Source of the DNA: Roseomonas xinghualingensis
GTDB lineage: Bacteria > Pseudomonadota > Alphaproteobacteria > Acetobacterales > Acetobacteraceae
Reading direction: 5' to 3'
NCBI RefSeq assembly: GCF_025791835.1
Contig: NZ_JAOXLP010000054.1
Coordinates: forward strand, 1-16,856
Length of the DNA stretch: 16,856 bases
Shown here in pieces: positions 6,514 through 14,837 of the stretch; within the stretch, counting starts at the first letter, position 1, and every line of letters starts with the position of its first letter. The notes under the pieces are model-generated. The model did no database searches and was not told the DNA's origin. It saw only the letters and a list, made by a program, of their open reading frames with translations. A program made the translations under genes and the position numbers.

Positions 6514-8169
6514 TCAGGACATGGCTGGCAGAGCCCGCCCGCCCGCGATGCGGAGGATGCGCGTCGGCCGCTCCACGCCGATCAGGCGGTGGGTGATGAG
6601 AATGGCACTGCGCCCGCCGAGCGCCGTGTCCAGCGTCTCGAGGAAGGCGCGTTCGGTCGCGGCATCGAGCCCGGCGGTCGGCTCGTCCAGGATGATGATG
6701 CTGGCGGGCGAAAGCAACGCACGGGCGAGCGTGATACGCCGTGCCTGTCCGCCGGAGAAGCGCGCCCCGGCCTCGCCGCAGCGCGTCTCCAGCCCTTCCG
6801 GAAGGGCACGGATCAGATCCGCGATGCGGGCGCGATCCAATGCTTCCCAAAGCGCCTCATCCGGCGCATCCGGCGCCGCGAGACGGAGATTGGCAGCGAT
6901 GCTGTCGTCGAAAAGCGTGGCATCCTGGGTAAGGCAGGCGATGCGCTTCCGCACTGCATCGGCCGAGAGAGTGGCGTAATCGGCGCCGCCCAGGATGATG
7001 CTTCCCTCCCGAGGCGCGGCCAGCTTCAGCAGCAGCGCCGCGAGAGTGGACTTGCCGCTGCCGGAGGGACCGAGCAGGGCAATGCGCGCGCCTTCGGGCA
7101 GATCCAGCGACAGGTCCTCGAAGACAGGGCCGCGCTCCTCGCTCCAGGCGAAGCGTACACCGCGCATGGTGAGGGCATGGCCCTTGGGTTCGGCCGATAC
7201 CGGCGGATCGGGCACCACGATGGGCTGGTCAGCGGCTTCCAGAAGGCGCCGCGCGCCCGCAGCGGCCAGGGCCAGGGCCGCACCGGCGCGGGGTAGCGCG
7301 CCCAGGGCATCCATCGCGGCCAAGGTGAGGAAGAGCGCGACAACCACCGCCCCCGCCTCGGTACTCCCACCCGCAATGCCCCAGGCCAGCGCACCAAGCA
7401 GCGCCGCCTGGGTCAGCACCGTGCCCGAGGCCGCGCCGAAAGAGCCGGCACGGATCAGGCGGCGCCGCTCCTTGTCCATCCGTCGGGCAGCCTCCTCCAC
7501 CTTGGCCACAGCGCGTGGCTCGGCATTGGCGGCCAGGATGTCCTCCATCGCCGTCAACGGCTCCACCGCCTCGGCCCTCAGCCCGCCGGTGGCATTGGCG
7601 GCGCGGGCGGCCGCGCGGGCCGCGAAGGGCGCGACGAGGGCCGGCAGCAGCAGGGCGATGGCCAGCGGCAACACGACGATCGCGGCAAGCCCGGGTGAAA
7701 GCGCGCCGAGGATCACCGCGATGGCCGCCACCACCGAGGCGGCGGCCGCCATGGGCACCAGGGCGCGCAGATAGAAGCCGTCCAGCGCCTCCACATCGGT
7801 GACCAGCCGCCCGAGCAGGTCACCGGAGCGGTTCATGCCGGGGCCGGCGGAAAGGCGCTCGGCAAGGCGGCGGAAGAACCACACGCGGGTATCGGCCAGG
7901 GCGCGGAAGGTGGCCTCATGGGTCGCCATGCGCTCGCCCCAGCGGAAAAGGGGACGCAGGATGATCAGGGGCCGCAGCAGGACCAGCGAGGCGGCGCCTG
8001 CCACCAGCGTACCGGCCGCCAGCCCCTTGGCCACGCCCTGCCCGGCCAGTGCCAGCAGCGCCAGCCCGGTCAGTGCCGAGGCGCAGGCCACCAGCGCACC
8101 GAAGGCCAGCCAGCCGCCTCCGCGCCGCCAGAGGCCGAGGATACGGAGCAGGTCTCGTGCCGGACTCAT
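6514..8169 (-). CDS. cydC: Thiol reductant ABC exporter subunit CydC
   Basis: A 551-residue fused permease-ATPase that pairs with CydD in the inner membrane. The CydDC heterodimer exports glutathione and cysteine to the periplasm and is needed for cytochrome bd and c-type cytochrome assembly. Hydrophobic segments fill about 20-75 and 137-185, with another near 250-310. The ATPase part has Walker A G-P-S-G-S-G-K-S-T (367-375), signature F-S-G-G-Q (471-475, with Phe for the usual Leu), Walker B I-I-I-L-D-E-P (491-497) and I-T-H-R around 525-528. The ATG overlaps the cydD stop by 4 bases (ATGA), which implies translational coupling. Naming the two subunits follows their order and best overall resemblance. 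The cydAB oxidase genes are not in the window. Confidence 0.9.
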   Translation of the reverse strand: MSPARDLLRILGLWRRGGGWLAFGALVACASALTGLALLALAGQGVAKGLAAGTLVAGAASLVLLRPLIILRPLFRWGERMATHEATFRALADTRVWFFRRLAERLSAGPGMNRSGDLLGRLVTDVEALDGFYLRALVPMAAAASVVAAIAVILGALSPGLAAIVVLPLAIALLLPALVAPFAARAAARAANATGGLRAEAVEPLTAMEDILAANAEPRAVAKVEEAARRMDKERRRLIRAGSFGAASGTVLTQAALLGALAWGIAGGSTEAGAVVVALFLTLAAMDALGALPRAGAALALAAAGARRLLEAADQPIVVPDPPVSAEPKGHALTMRGVRFAWSEERGPVFEDLSLDLPEGARIALLGPSGSGKSTLAALLLKLAAPREGSIILGGADYATLSADAVRKRIACLTQDATLFDDSIAANLRLAAPDAPDEALWEALDRARIADLIRALPEGLETRCGEAGARFSGGQARRITLARALLSPASIIILDEPTAGLDAATERAFLETLDTALGGRSAILITHRLIGVERPTRILRIAGGRALPAMS

Positions 8170-9836
8170 GTGTTCACCGCCCGCCGATGCGGCACCACGC
8201 GGCCATCCTGCAGTTCCAGCACCTTGGGGAAGCGGGCACGCAGCGCCGCGGAATGGCTGGCGATGATGGCTGTGCGGCCCATGCAGAGGCGGCGAAGGCT
8301 ATCCAGGACCAGAGCCTCGGTCGCCGGGTCCAGATGGGCGGTAGGCTCATCCAGCAGCACGATCGGAGCATCGCGCAGGAAGGCGCGGGCGAGAGCCACC
8401 CGGAGGCGCTGGCCGCCGGAGAGGCCGTGCCCCCCCTCACCCACCATGGTGTCGAGACCCTCCGGCAGGTCCTGCGCGAAGGCCATCACCTGGGCGGCGC
8501 GGGCGGCGGCCTCGACCGCGTCGTCACCGGCCTCGGGGCGGGCCAGACGGATATTCTCGCGGATGGAGGCCCGCAGCAGCACCGGGCGCTGCGGCATATA
8601 GGCGATCATCCGGCGCAGTTCGGCGGGGGCCAGGGCCAGGGCGTCGCGACCGTTGAGCGCGATCCGTCCCTCATCGGGGCGGGAAAGGCCCATCAGCAGC
8701 TTCAGGATGGTGGACTTGCCGGAGCCGCTCGGCCCGGAAAGCACCAGCACCTCGCCCGGCAACACGCGGAAGGAGACATCCTCCACCGCTTTCGGCCGGG
8801 CGGGGTCGGGCCTGTGCGAGAGATGGTCCACCACCAGGGTAACGCTGGGCGGCACCTCTTCCAGTCTCAGGCCGGAAGGAGGCTCGGCATTCAGGATGGG
8901 TGCCAGGGCCGCTGCCGCGCCCTGCGCCGACATGCGCTCGTGATAGGCCACGGAGAAGGCGCGGAAGGGAGCGAAGAAGGCGGGCACCAGCAAGAGGCAG
9001 AACAGGGCCGAGACGGGGGCCGGATGCCCTTCCGCCGCCAGATTGCCATGGCGCCAGGCAAGGCAGCCCAGAACAGCCGCCGCGATCAGTTCCAGCGTGC
9101 CAGTGGAGAGGAAAGCCAGGCGCAGCACGCGCATGGTACGCTGGCGAAGCTCCTGCGCCGCTGCCTCCAAGGCGTGGGCCTCGTCCTCCTGCCGGCGGAA
9201 GAGCACCAGGGTAGGCAGGCCGCGCATCCGGTCGAGGAAACGGCCGGAAAGCTGCTGCAGCGCGTCGAACTGGCGCCGGCTGGCCATGGCGGCCCCGATG
9301 CCGGAAAGCGCCATGCCCACCGGTACCAGCAGCCCGGCGGCGAAAAGAATGATGCCACTCAGCGGGTCCGCCGCGGCGGCCGCGAAAGCTACCGCCAGAG
9401 GCGCCATCACCGCGAGCGACGCCGCCGGCACCCAGCGGGCGAAATAGCCGTCCATCGCCTCCACCCGGTCCACCGCCAGGGCGGCACCCTCGCCCGCCGG
9501 GCGGCTGGCGGGCGTCTCCCCCAGAAGCCTGGAGAAGAGGCGCCGGCGCAGCGTGGATCGCGCGGCCTCACCGGCGCGGGCGGCGGTGGTTTCCTGGGCG
9601 ACGGTCAGCGCGATCTGCAACAGGGCCAGGGCAGCGGCAGCGGCCAGCATGTCCCAGCCGGCGGTCCCGAAGCCGAGCAGCGCCGCCAGCAGGCTGGCCA
9701 CCAGCCAGGCCTGTGCGATCCCGCATCCGGTCGCGGCAAGGCCCAGGAGGATGGGGGGCATCAGGACCGAGCGCCCTTCCCGCGCGGCAGCGGAAAGTAG
9801 GGCGCGGGCGGGATCTCGACCGGCGGTTGGACGCAT
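8166..9836 (-). CDS. cydD: Thiol reductant ABC exporter subunit CydD
   Basis: A 556-residue fused permease-ATPase, partner of CydC in the periplasmic thiol exporter. Membrane segments lie near 27-54, 62-81, 137-178 and 246-290. Walker A G-P-S-G-S-G-K-S-T is at 368-376, signature L-S-G-G-Q at 472-476, Walker B I-V-L-L-D-E-P at 492-498 and the H-loop S-H at 527-528. It is the first gene of the leftward cydD-cydC-recQ run and is divergent from the deacetylase gene across a 103-base gap. No strong ribosome site precedes the ATG at 9836, and an internal ATG at codon 26 is possible. The longer form is kept because it matches the usual length. Confidence 0.9.
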   Translation of the reverse strand: MRPTAGRDPARALLSAAAREGRSVLMPPILLGLAATGCGIAQAWLVASLLAALLGFGTAGWDMLAAAAALALLQIALTVAQETTAARAGEAARSTLRRRLFSRLLGETPASRPAGEGAALAVDRVEAMDGYFARWVPAASLAVMAPLAVAFAAAAADPLSGIILFAAGLLVPVGMALSGIGAAMASRRQFDALQQLSGRFLDRMRGLPTLVLFRRQEDEAHALEAAAQELRQRTMRVLRLAFLSTGTLELIAAAVLGCLAWRHGNLAAEGHPAPVSALFCLLLVPAFFAPFRAFSVAYHERMSAQGAAAALAPILNAEPPSGLRLEEVPPSVTLVVDHLSHRPDPARPKAVEDVSFRVLPGEVLVLSGPSGSGKSTILKLLMGLSRPDEGRIALNGRDALALAPAELRRMIAYMPQRPVLLRASIRENIRLARPEAGDDAVEAAARAAQVMAFAQDLPEGLDTMVGEGGHGLSGGQRLRVALARAFLRDAPIVLLDEPTAHLDPATEALVLDSLRRLCMGRTAIIASHSAALRARFPKVLELQDGRVVPHRRAVNT

Positions 9837-9939
9837 TGCCCGGCGGTTCTAGGCCAAACCGCCCCGGGGAGGAATGCGCCACTGCACGCGGTATGGCATC
9901 TGCATCTGGCGGCACCCTAAGTCTTTACACGAGGAAATC

Positions 9940-10830
9940 ATGCTCCCCAGCCACGGCCGGCACGGCTACCACCCCTGGCGCGGGCGGCCGCAGTGGGAAT
10001 GGCCCGGCGGAGCACGTCTGGCCGTCTATCTCGGCGTGAATCTGGAGCATTTCGCATTCGGTGACGGCCTGGGCGCGGAACTGGCCCCCGGCGGCCCGCA
10101 GCCCGATGTGCTGAACCATGCCTGGCGCGACTACGGCAACCGGGTGGGCGCCTGGCGGCTGCTGGAGACGCTGGAGGAACTTTCCCTGCCCTGCACCGTG
10201 CTGCTGAACACCGCGATTTACGACCACGCGCCGGAGTTGGTGGCGGCGCATCGCGCCAGGGGCGATGAAATGGCCGGCCACGGCCGGACCAATTCCGAGC
10301 GCCAGTCCGTAATGCCCGAGGCGGGAGAGCGCGCCCTGATCGCGGAAGCCACCGCCACCATGACGGCACGGGAGGGCAAGGCGCCGCGCGGCTGGCTGTC
10401 CCCCTGGATCGCTGAAAGCCATGCCACCCCGGACCTGCTGGCCGAGGCCGGGTATCGCTACACGCTGAACTGGTGCAGTGACGACCAGCCTGTCTGGCAC
10501 CGCACGAAGCACGGCCCGCTGATGGCCATCCCCTACCCGCAGGAGGTGAACGACATCCCCGCCATCGTCGCACGCAAGGACGGCGCGGCCCAGTTCGCGG
10601 AGATGATCGTGGACGATTTCGACGAAAGGCTGCGCCAGGTGCGGGATGGGGTGGCGCAGGTGATGGGCATTGCCCTGCACCCCTATATCATTGGCCAGCC
10701 CTACCGCATGAGGGCGCTACGGCGAGCACTGGCCCATATCGCCGCCCATCGCGGCATGATCTGGATCACCACGGCAGGCGGCGTATTCGACCATACGCTT
10801 AGCCTACCCGAGGGCAGCATTCCGGGCTGA
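9940..10830 (+). CDS. Polysaccharide deacetylase family protein, PuuE/allantoinase-like
   Basis: A 296-residue cytoplasmic-type hydrolase with the NodB (CE4-like) barrel, no signal peptide and features of the PuuE-like branch: N-L-E-H near residue 31, G-H-G-R-T-N-S-E, N-W-C-S-D-D-Q-P-V-W, I-P-Y-P-Q-E-V-N-D and a late H-P-Y-I-I-G-Q-P-Y-R. Members of this branch include cofactor-independent allantoinase and are often annotated as chitooligosaccharide deacetylase. No ureide-pathway genes are visible here, so the substrate is open. The ATG at 9940 is chosen because GAGG precedes it by 5 bases; the in-frame ATG at 9874 would add 22 residues without family resemblance. It converges with prpF, with stops only 7 bases apart. 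Confidence 0.85.
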   Translation: MLPSHGRHGYHPWRGRPQWEWPGGARLAVYLGVNLEHFAFGDGLGAELAPGGPQPDVLNHAWRDYGNRVGAWRLLETLEELSLPCTVLLNTAIYDHAPELVAAHRARGDEMAGHGRTNSERQSVMPEAGERALIAEATATMTAREGKAPRGWLSPWIAESHATPDLLAEAGYRYTLNWCSDDQPVWHRTKHGPLMAIPYPQEVNDIPAIVARKDGAAQFAEMIVDDFDERLRQVRDGVAQVMGIALHPYIIGQPYRMRALRRALAHIAAHRGMIWITTAGGVFDHTLSLPEGSIPG

Positions 10831-10837
10831 GCCCACC

Positions 10838-11992
10838 TCAGACACCGGCCGGCACCCAGACCCGCCCATCGAACAGACGCCGCGCGGTCCGGTAGAAGGA
10901 GCCGGCGCGGGCATGCCAGGTGCCATCCGCCTTCGGCTCCACCTCGGCGCCGACCGTCAGGATGCCGGAAGGCATGCCGAGTCGTAGCGGGCCATTGCCC
11001 AGGCCACCGGAGGCGAGCGCCTCATGCACGAGCGTGCCGCCGATGCGCGCGGCGACGGCGGTGCAGAGGGAGATGGTCAGCGGCAGGGCACGATGCGGCT
11101 GACCGTTCGAAATGATACGCGCCGCGAGGTCCATGGACTGGGCAGGGATCGCCTCCCCGCTCAGGTCGCGGAAGGGGGCGGCGGGGCTTACGAAGCCTAC
11201 GAAGGGAATGGCGGAGATGGCCCGCGCCGCGTCGGGATCGGGCGCGATGCCCATCGCGACCGAGGCCGCCACGCGAATCGCCTGGAGCCGCGCCATGACA
11301 TCGGGCCGCGCCTCGATCGTCTCGGGGAGTTCCGTGCCCTCCAGCCCGATGTCTCGGGCACGGACAAAGGCGCAGGCATTGGCGGCATCCACCAGCGATG
11401 CCTCGATCCGCGTTCCGTCCTCCAGGACTAGGAGATCCAGCGGCCGCCCCGTGGGGAGGAGCTTCCCCGTGCTGGCGCCGCCCGGATCCAGGAAATCGAG
11501 CCGGATCGGAGCGCCCGTGCCGGAGACGCCGGGAATGGAAAGGTCCCCGGCATAGCTGGGCATCCCGCCGGCCACGGCGAAATGCGCGTGGATGATCTTG
11601 CGCGTGTTGGTGTTGTGGATGCGGACCATCGCATCCCCGTCCGGCACGCGGACCAGTCCCTCCTCCACCGCGAAGGGCCCCACCGCGGAGGACATGTTCC
11701 CGCAGTTCTGCCGCAGCTCGATCCGGGGTTCCCGGATCATCACCTGGGCAAAGGTGTAGTCGAGATCGGCGTCCTCCAGCGTCGGCGGCCCCATGACGCA
11801 GGCCTTGGAGAGGGAGGAGACGCCGCCTCCCATGCCATCCAACTGACGGCCGAAGGGATCCGGGCTGCCCAGCGCGGCGGTGAGGATCGGCGCCCAGTCC
11901 TCCGGCGAGGCCGGCAGGTCGCGCGCATGGAACATCACCGCCTTGCTCGTCCCGCCGCGCATGAACACGGCGGGAATCGCGCGCAGGTCCAT
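10838..11992 (-). CDS. PrpF-family isomerase (aconitate isomerase / 4-oxalomesaconate tautomerase-like)
   Basis: A 384-residue protein with the PrpF opening motif F-M-R-G-G-T-S-K (10-17), G-G-G-V-S-S-L-S-K-A (55-64) and N-C-G-N-M-S-S-A-V-G-P-F-A (96-108). K63 and C97 keep the spacing of the Lys73/Cys107 pair I recall for PrpF of Shewanella, which isomerises aconitate in the methylcitrate route. Related proteins tautomerise 4-oxalomesaconate in gallate breakdown. No prpC, acnD or gallate genes are present, so the substrate is undecided. It follows frmA by 4 bases, and TGAGGCGATG places a GAGG within the frmA stop region, so the two should be co-translated. Confidence 0.85.
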   Translation of the reverse strand: MDLRAIPAVFMRGGTSKAVMFHARDLPASPEDWAPILTAALGSPDPFGRQLDGMGGGVSSLSKACVMGPPTLEDADLDYTFAQVMIREPRIELRQNCGNMSSAVGPFAVEEGLVRVPDGDAMVRIHNTNTRKIIHAHFAVAGGMPSYAGDLSIPGVSGTGAPIRLDFLDPGGASTGKLLPTGRPLDLLVLEDGTRIEASLVDAANACAFVRARDIGLEGTELPETIEARPDVMARLQAIRVAASVAMGIAPDPDAARAISAIPFVGFVSPAAPFRDLSGEAIPAQSMDLAARIISNGQPHRALPLTISLCTAVAARIGGTLVHEALASGGLGNGPLRLGMPSGILTVGAEVEPKADGTWHARAGSFYRTARRLFDGRVWVPAGV

Positions 11993-11996
11993 CGCC

Positions 11997-13130
<1,134 letters not shown>

Positions 13131-13176
13131 TCATCCAGGCGAGGTGGTTTTATCCGGCACCGAAGGCAGGGGCCAG

Positions 13177-13181
13177 GGAGG
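13177..13181 (+). promoter_or_regulatory. Ribosome binding site for the GTG-start thioesterase
   Basis: GGAGG lies 7 bases before the GTG at 13189. It decides this non-ATG start, since no in-frame ATG occurs nearby. Confidence 0.75.
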
Positions 13182-13188
13182 ATAAGGC

Positions 13189-13599
13189 GTGACACCGGAG
13201 GAACTGACAGACCGGGTGCGGGCGGGAGTGCCCCTTGCCGCCGCGCTGGGGATCGAGGTGCTGCGCGCCGCACCGGATACGGCGCTGCTCCGCCTGCCGC
13301 CCTCGGCACTGTCGCTGCGGCCCGGCGAGACTGCTTCCGGACCGGCGCTGATGACGCTGGCCGATGTCGCGATCTGGGTTCCGCTTCTGGTAGCGACGGG
13401 CGGCGCTGACGACACGCGCACGGCCCAGCTGCAAATTTCCTTCCTGCGCCCTGCCGGGAATGACGGCGTGCTGGCGGAGGTGCGGATCGTGCGCCAGGGC
13501 CGTTCCAGCCTCTATGCCGAAGTCTGGATGCGCGCCGAGGGCCAGGAGAAGCCCTGTGCCCATGCGACCTCCACCTGGCTTCGGGCGCCGGCGGGTTGA
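13189..13599 (+). CDS. PaaI-family hotdog-fold thioesterase
   Basis: A 136-residue single-domain protein expected to hydrolyse acyl-CoA thioesters. The core helix segment reads A-S-G-P-A-L-M-T-L-A-D-V-A-I-W (about 50-64), matching the (S)G-P..-L-A-D-x-A pattern of this branch. The strand pattern Q-L-Q-I-S-F-L-R-P-A follows, as in PaaI-like hotdog proteins. The start is GTG at 13189, supported by GGAGG at 13177-13181 with a 7-base spacer. It is divergent from frmA across 73 bases. The natural substrate cannot be told from sequence. Confidence 0.85.
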   Translation: MTPEELTDRVRAGVPLAAALGIEVLRAAPDTALLRLPPSALSLRPGETASGPALMTLADVAIWVPLLVATGGADDTRTAQLQISFLRPAGNDGVLAEVRIVRQGRSSLYAEVWMRAEGQEKPCAHATSTWLRAPAG

Positions 13600-13805
13600 G
13601 CAGCAACAAGCCTGCGTGAGCCCAGCACCGCCTTGCGGCCGGTCAGCATGGTAGCGGACGACTCAACAGCAGCTTGCGTGCAGCCGATGAAGCGATTTCT
13701 CAGCGCGCTGTTTCACACGCATCTGCATCGCCTTGGCGGTGACGGCGTTCCCCCCGTGACCGGGCCCCTTCCGGTGCCCGCCTATCCATCGCGAGGAGTC
13801 CGCGT

Positions 13806-14312
13806 ATGCCGGCTATCAAAAGTCTCGACGACCTTTTCCTGAACACGCTGAAGGACATCTATTTCGCCGAGCGGCGCATCCTGCAGGCCCTGCCCAAGAT
13901 GGCGAAGGCCGCGCAGAGCGACGCGCTGGCCGAGGGCTTCATGCTCCACCGCGATCAGACCAAGGAGCAGATCGAGCGTCTCAAGCAGGTGTTCGAGGCC
14001 ATCGGAAAGCGCCCTGCGGGCGTGACCTGCGAGGCCATCCAGGGATTGATCGCCGAAGGCGAAGAATTGCTGGAGGACGCGAAGGAGCCAAGCCCCGTGC
14101 GCGATGCCGGGCTGATCGCCTGCGCTCAGGCGATCGAACATTACGAGATGGCCCGCTATGGCGCGCTGGTCGCCTGGGCCAAGGCGAGCGGCAAGTCTGA
14201 TGTGGTGGCCCTGCTGCAGGCCACGCTGGATGAGGAAAAGAAGACCGACGCGTTGCTGAACACCATGGCCAACCGGAAGATCAATCCGATGGCGGTGCGG
14301 GAAGCGGCCTGA
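13806..14312 (+). CDS. YciE/YciF family ferritin-like protein (DUF892)
   Basis: A 168-residue all-helical protein of the DUF892 family, a ferritin-like group often linked to stress responses. It has the family's D-I-Y-F-A-E-R-R-I-L-Q-A-L-P-K-M opening (about 17-32), a central H-x-x-Q-T-x-x-Q-x-x-R-L and a late E-H-Y-E-M-A-R-Y-G. These give E22, H48 and E/H residues in the third helix as possible metal ligands. The ATG at 13806 has GAGGAG at 13792-13797, 8 bases upstream. The 206 bases before it, after the thioesterase, show no further gene. A strong hairpin follows the stop. Biochemical activity in this family is poorly defined. Confidence 0.9.
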   Translation: MPAIKSLDDLFLNTLKDIYFAERRILQALPKMAKAAQSDALAEGFMLHRDQTKEQIERLKQVFEAIGKRPAGVTCEAIQGLIAEGEELLEDAKEPSPVRDAGLIACAQAIEHYEMARYGALVAWAKASGKSDVVALLQATLDEEKKTDALLNTMANRKINPMAVREAA

Positions 14313-14324
14313 AGGCTGTCACGG

Positions 14325-14350
14325 TCCCGGGCGGCTTACCCCGCCCGGGA
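14325..14350 (+). terminator. Hairpin after the YciF-like gene
   Basis: TCCCGGGCGG (14325-14334) pairs perfectly with CCGCCCGGGA (14341-14350) over a 6-base loop, 12 bases after the stop. It has no T-tract, so termination is likely but not certain. Confidence 0.6.
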
Positions 14351-14410
14351 TACATGCGATGCTTGAGCGGAGTGGCGCACCCTGAGGGAGCGATTTCCCC
14401 GAGGAAAAAC

Positions 14411-14440
14411 AAAGCCCTGGCCTGTCTAACCAGGGCTTTT
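14411..14440. terminator. Bidirectional intrinsic terminator
   Basis: AAAGCCCTGG (14411-14420), 9-base loop, CCAGGGCTTT (14430-14439), then a further T. On the + strand it ends in CTTTT; on the - strand it ends in CTTTGTTTTT. It can therefore serve both the YciF-like gene and leftward phage-remnant transcripts. Confidence 0.75.
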
Positions 14441-14527
14441 CCACAGGCAAGAATCAAGGGGTTACAAGGCGATTGGCAAACCCAGGGCGGGGTTGGCAGG
14501 CACTATATATAAGGAGCCCCCCCCAAC

Positions 14528-14569
14528 GCAAAACGGCCGGCGGCAGGCCCCCGCCCACCACCGGCCGTT
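14528..14569 (-). terminator. Intrinsic terminator downstream of the phage-gene remnant
   Basis: On the - strand AACGGCCGG (complement of 14561-14569) pairs with CCGGCCGTT (complement of 14532-14540) over a 20-base loop and is followed by a T-tract (GTTTTG). It lies 66 bases after the stop of the truncated reading frame at 14635-14778, and so still marks the end of that former gene. Confidence 0.75.
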
Positions 14570-14634
14570 CTTGCCTGGGTCGCCCCAGGTCTTGAGTGCC
14601 GATCCCTTTCGGGAGAGCGGCTGACCTGCCGATT

Positions 14635-14778
14635 CTATGCCCCTACCCGCTCCCCCGCCATCCGCAGCGCCTTCGCCCTCACCTTCTCCATCCCGTTGGT
14701 CAGCCGCAGCACCAGCCCGCCTGCCGTGGATTGCTGAGGGTCGTCTATACCCTGTTTCAGGCAACGACCTCGGGGCGA
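14635..14778 (-). pseudogene. 3' remnant of a phage-type gene
   Basis: On the - strand an open frame of 47 codons runs to a TAG at 14635-14637, bounded upstream by a TAG at 14779-14781 and with no good start. The last part reads like a true protein C-terminus: D-D-P-Q-Q-S-T-A-G-G-L-V-L-R-L-T-N-G, then a basic helix ending M-A-G-E-R-V-G-A. It is followed by an intrinsic terminator in the right orientation. Its upstream part appears to have been replaced by the AT-richer DNA carrying the HEPN-motif gene. The ending resembles that of the phage-like gene at 16441 (V-A-G-E-R-V-G-V). Original function unknown; I suspect a prophage structural-module gene. Confidence 0.5.
14645..14660. repeat. 16-base direct repeat, left copy
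   Basis: ACCCGCTCCCCCGCCA occurs here and at 16451-16466, in both cases as the C-terminal coding end (A-G-E-R-V-G) of a leftward phage-type frame. The two copies flank the AT-richer insert. Confidence 0.6.
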
Positions 14779-14789
14779 CTACCGGCGCA

Positions 14790-14795
14790 TATAAA
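14790..14795 (+). promoter_or_regulatory. Possible -10 element for the HEPN-motif gene
   Basis: TATAAA lies 48 bases before the proposed GTG start at 14838. No convincing -35 is visible at the usual distance. It is too close to the in-frame ATG at 14799 for that ATG to have a leader, which favours the GTG start. Confidence 0.25.
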
Positions 14796-14837
14796 GTTAT
14801 GTATGCTCGCGGATCACGATTACGACAGGACGCCCAA

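Larger units (their letters stand above)
14313..14634. other. Intergenic region at the edge of the accessory segment
   Basis: This gap of about 320 bases holds no convincing gene. It contains three hairpins (14325-14350, 14411-14440, 14528-14569), an AT stretch TATATATAA near 14504-14512 and a run of C bases near 14517-14524. The passage from core-like genes to phage-like remnants happens here. No tRNA or obvious att repeat was seen. Confidence 0.6.

Noticed and set aside
4989..6596. A 535-codon open frame on the + strand opposite recQ
   Set aside because: It is antisense to a clear recQ with all motifs. Long antisense frames are expected in GC-rich genes, and its protein has low-complexity Arg/Gly/Ala/His composition with no motif.
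8049..9800. A 583-codon open frame on the + strand opposite cydD
   Set aside because: cydD on the other strand has intact ABC motifs. The antisense product is rich in Gln, Arg, Gly and His without domain features.
9874..9939. Upstream ATG for the deacetylase gene
   Set aside because: The extra 22 residues do not resemble the family, and a GAGG site fits the ATG at 9940.
14462..14764. A 100-codon frame on the - strand over the remnant
   Set aside because: It is a different frame from the protein-like remnant, runs through the terminator and is Gly/Arg/Ala-rich.
14637..14837. N-terminal extension of the HEPN-motif frame back to an ATG at 14639 region
   Set aside because: The added residues are a Pro/Ser/Ala-rich mirror of the phage remnant on the other strand, and composition changes sharply near 14770. 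The GTG at 14838 has a ribosome site.
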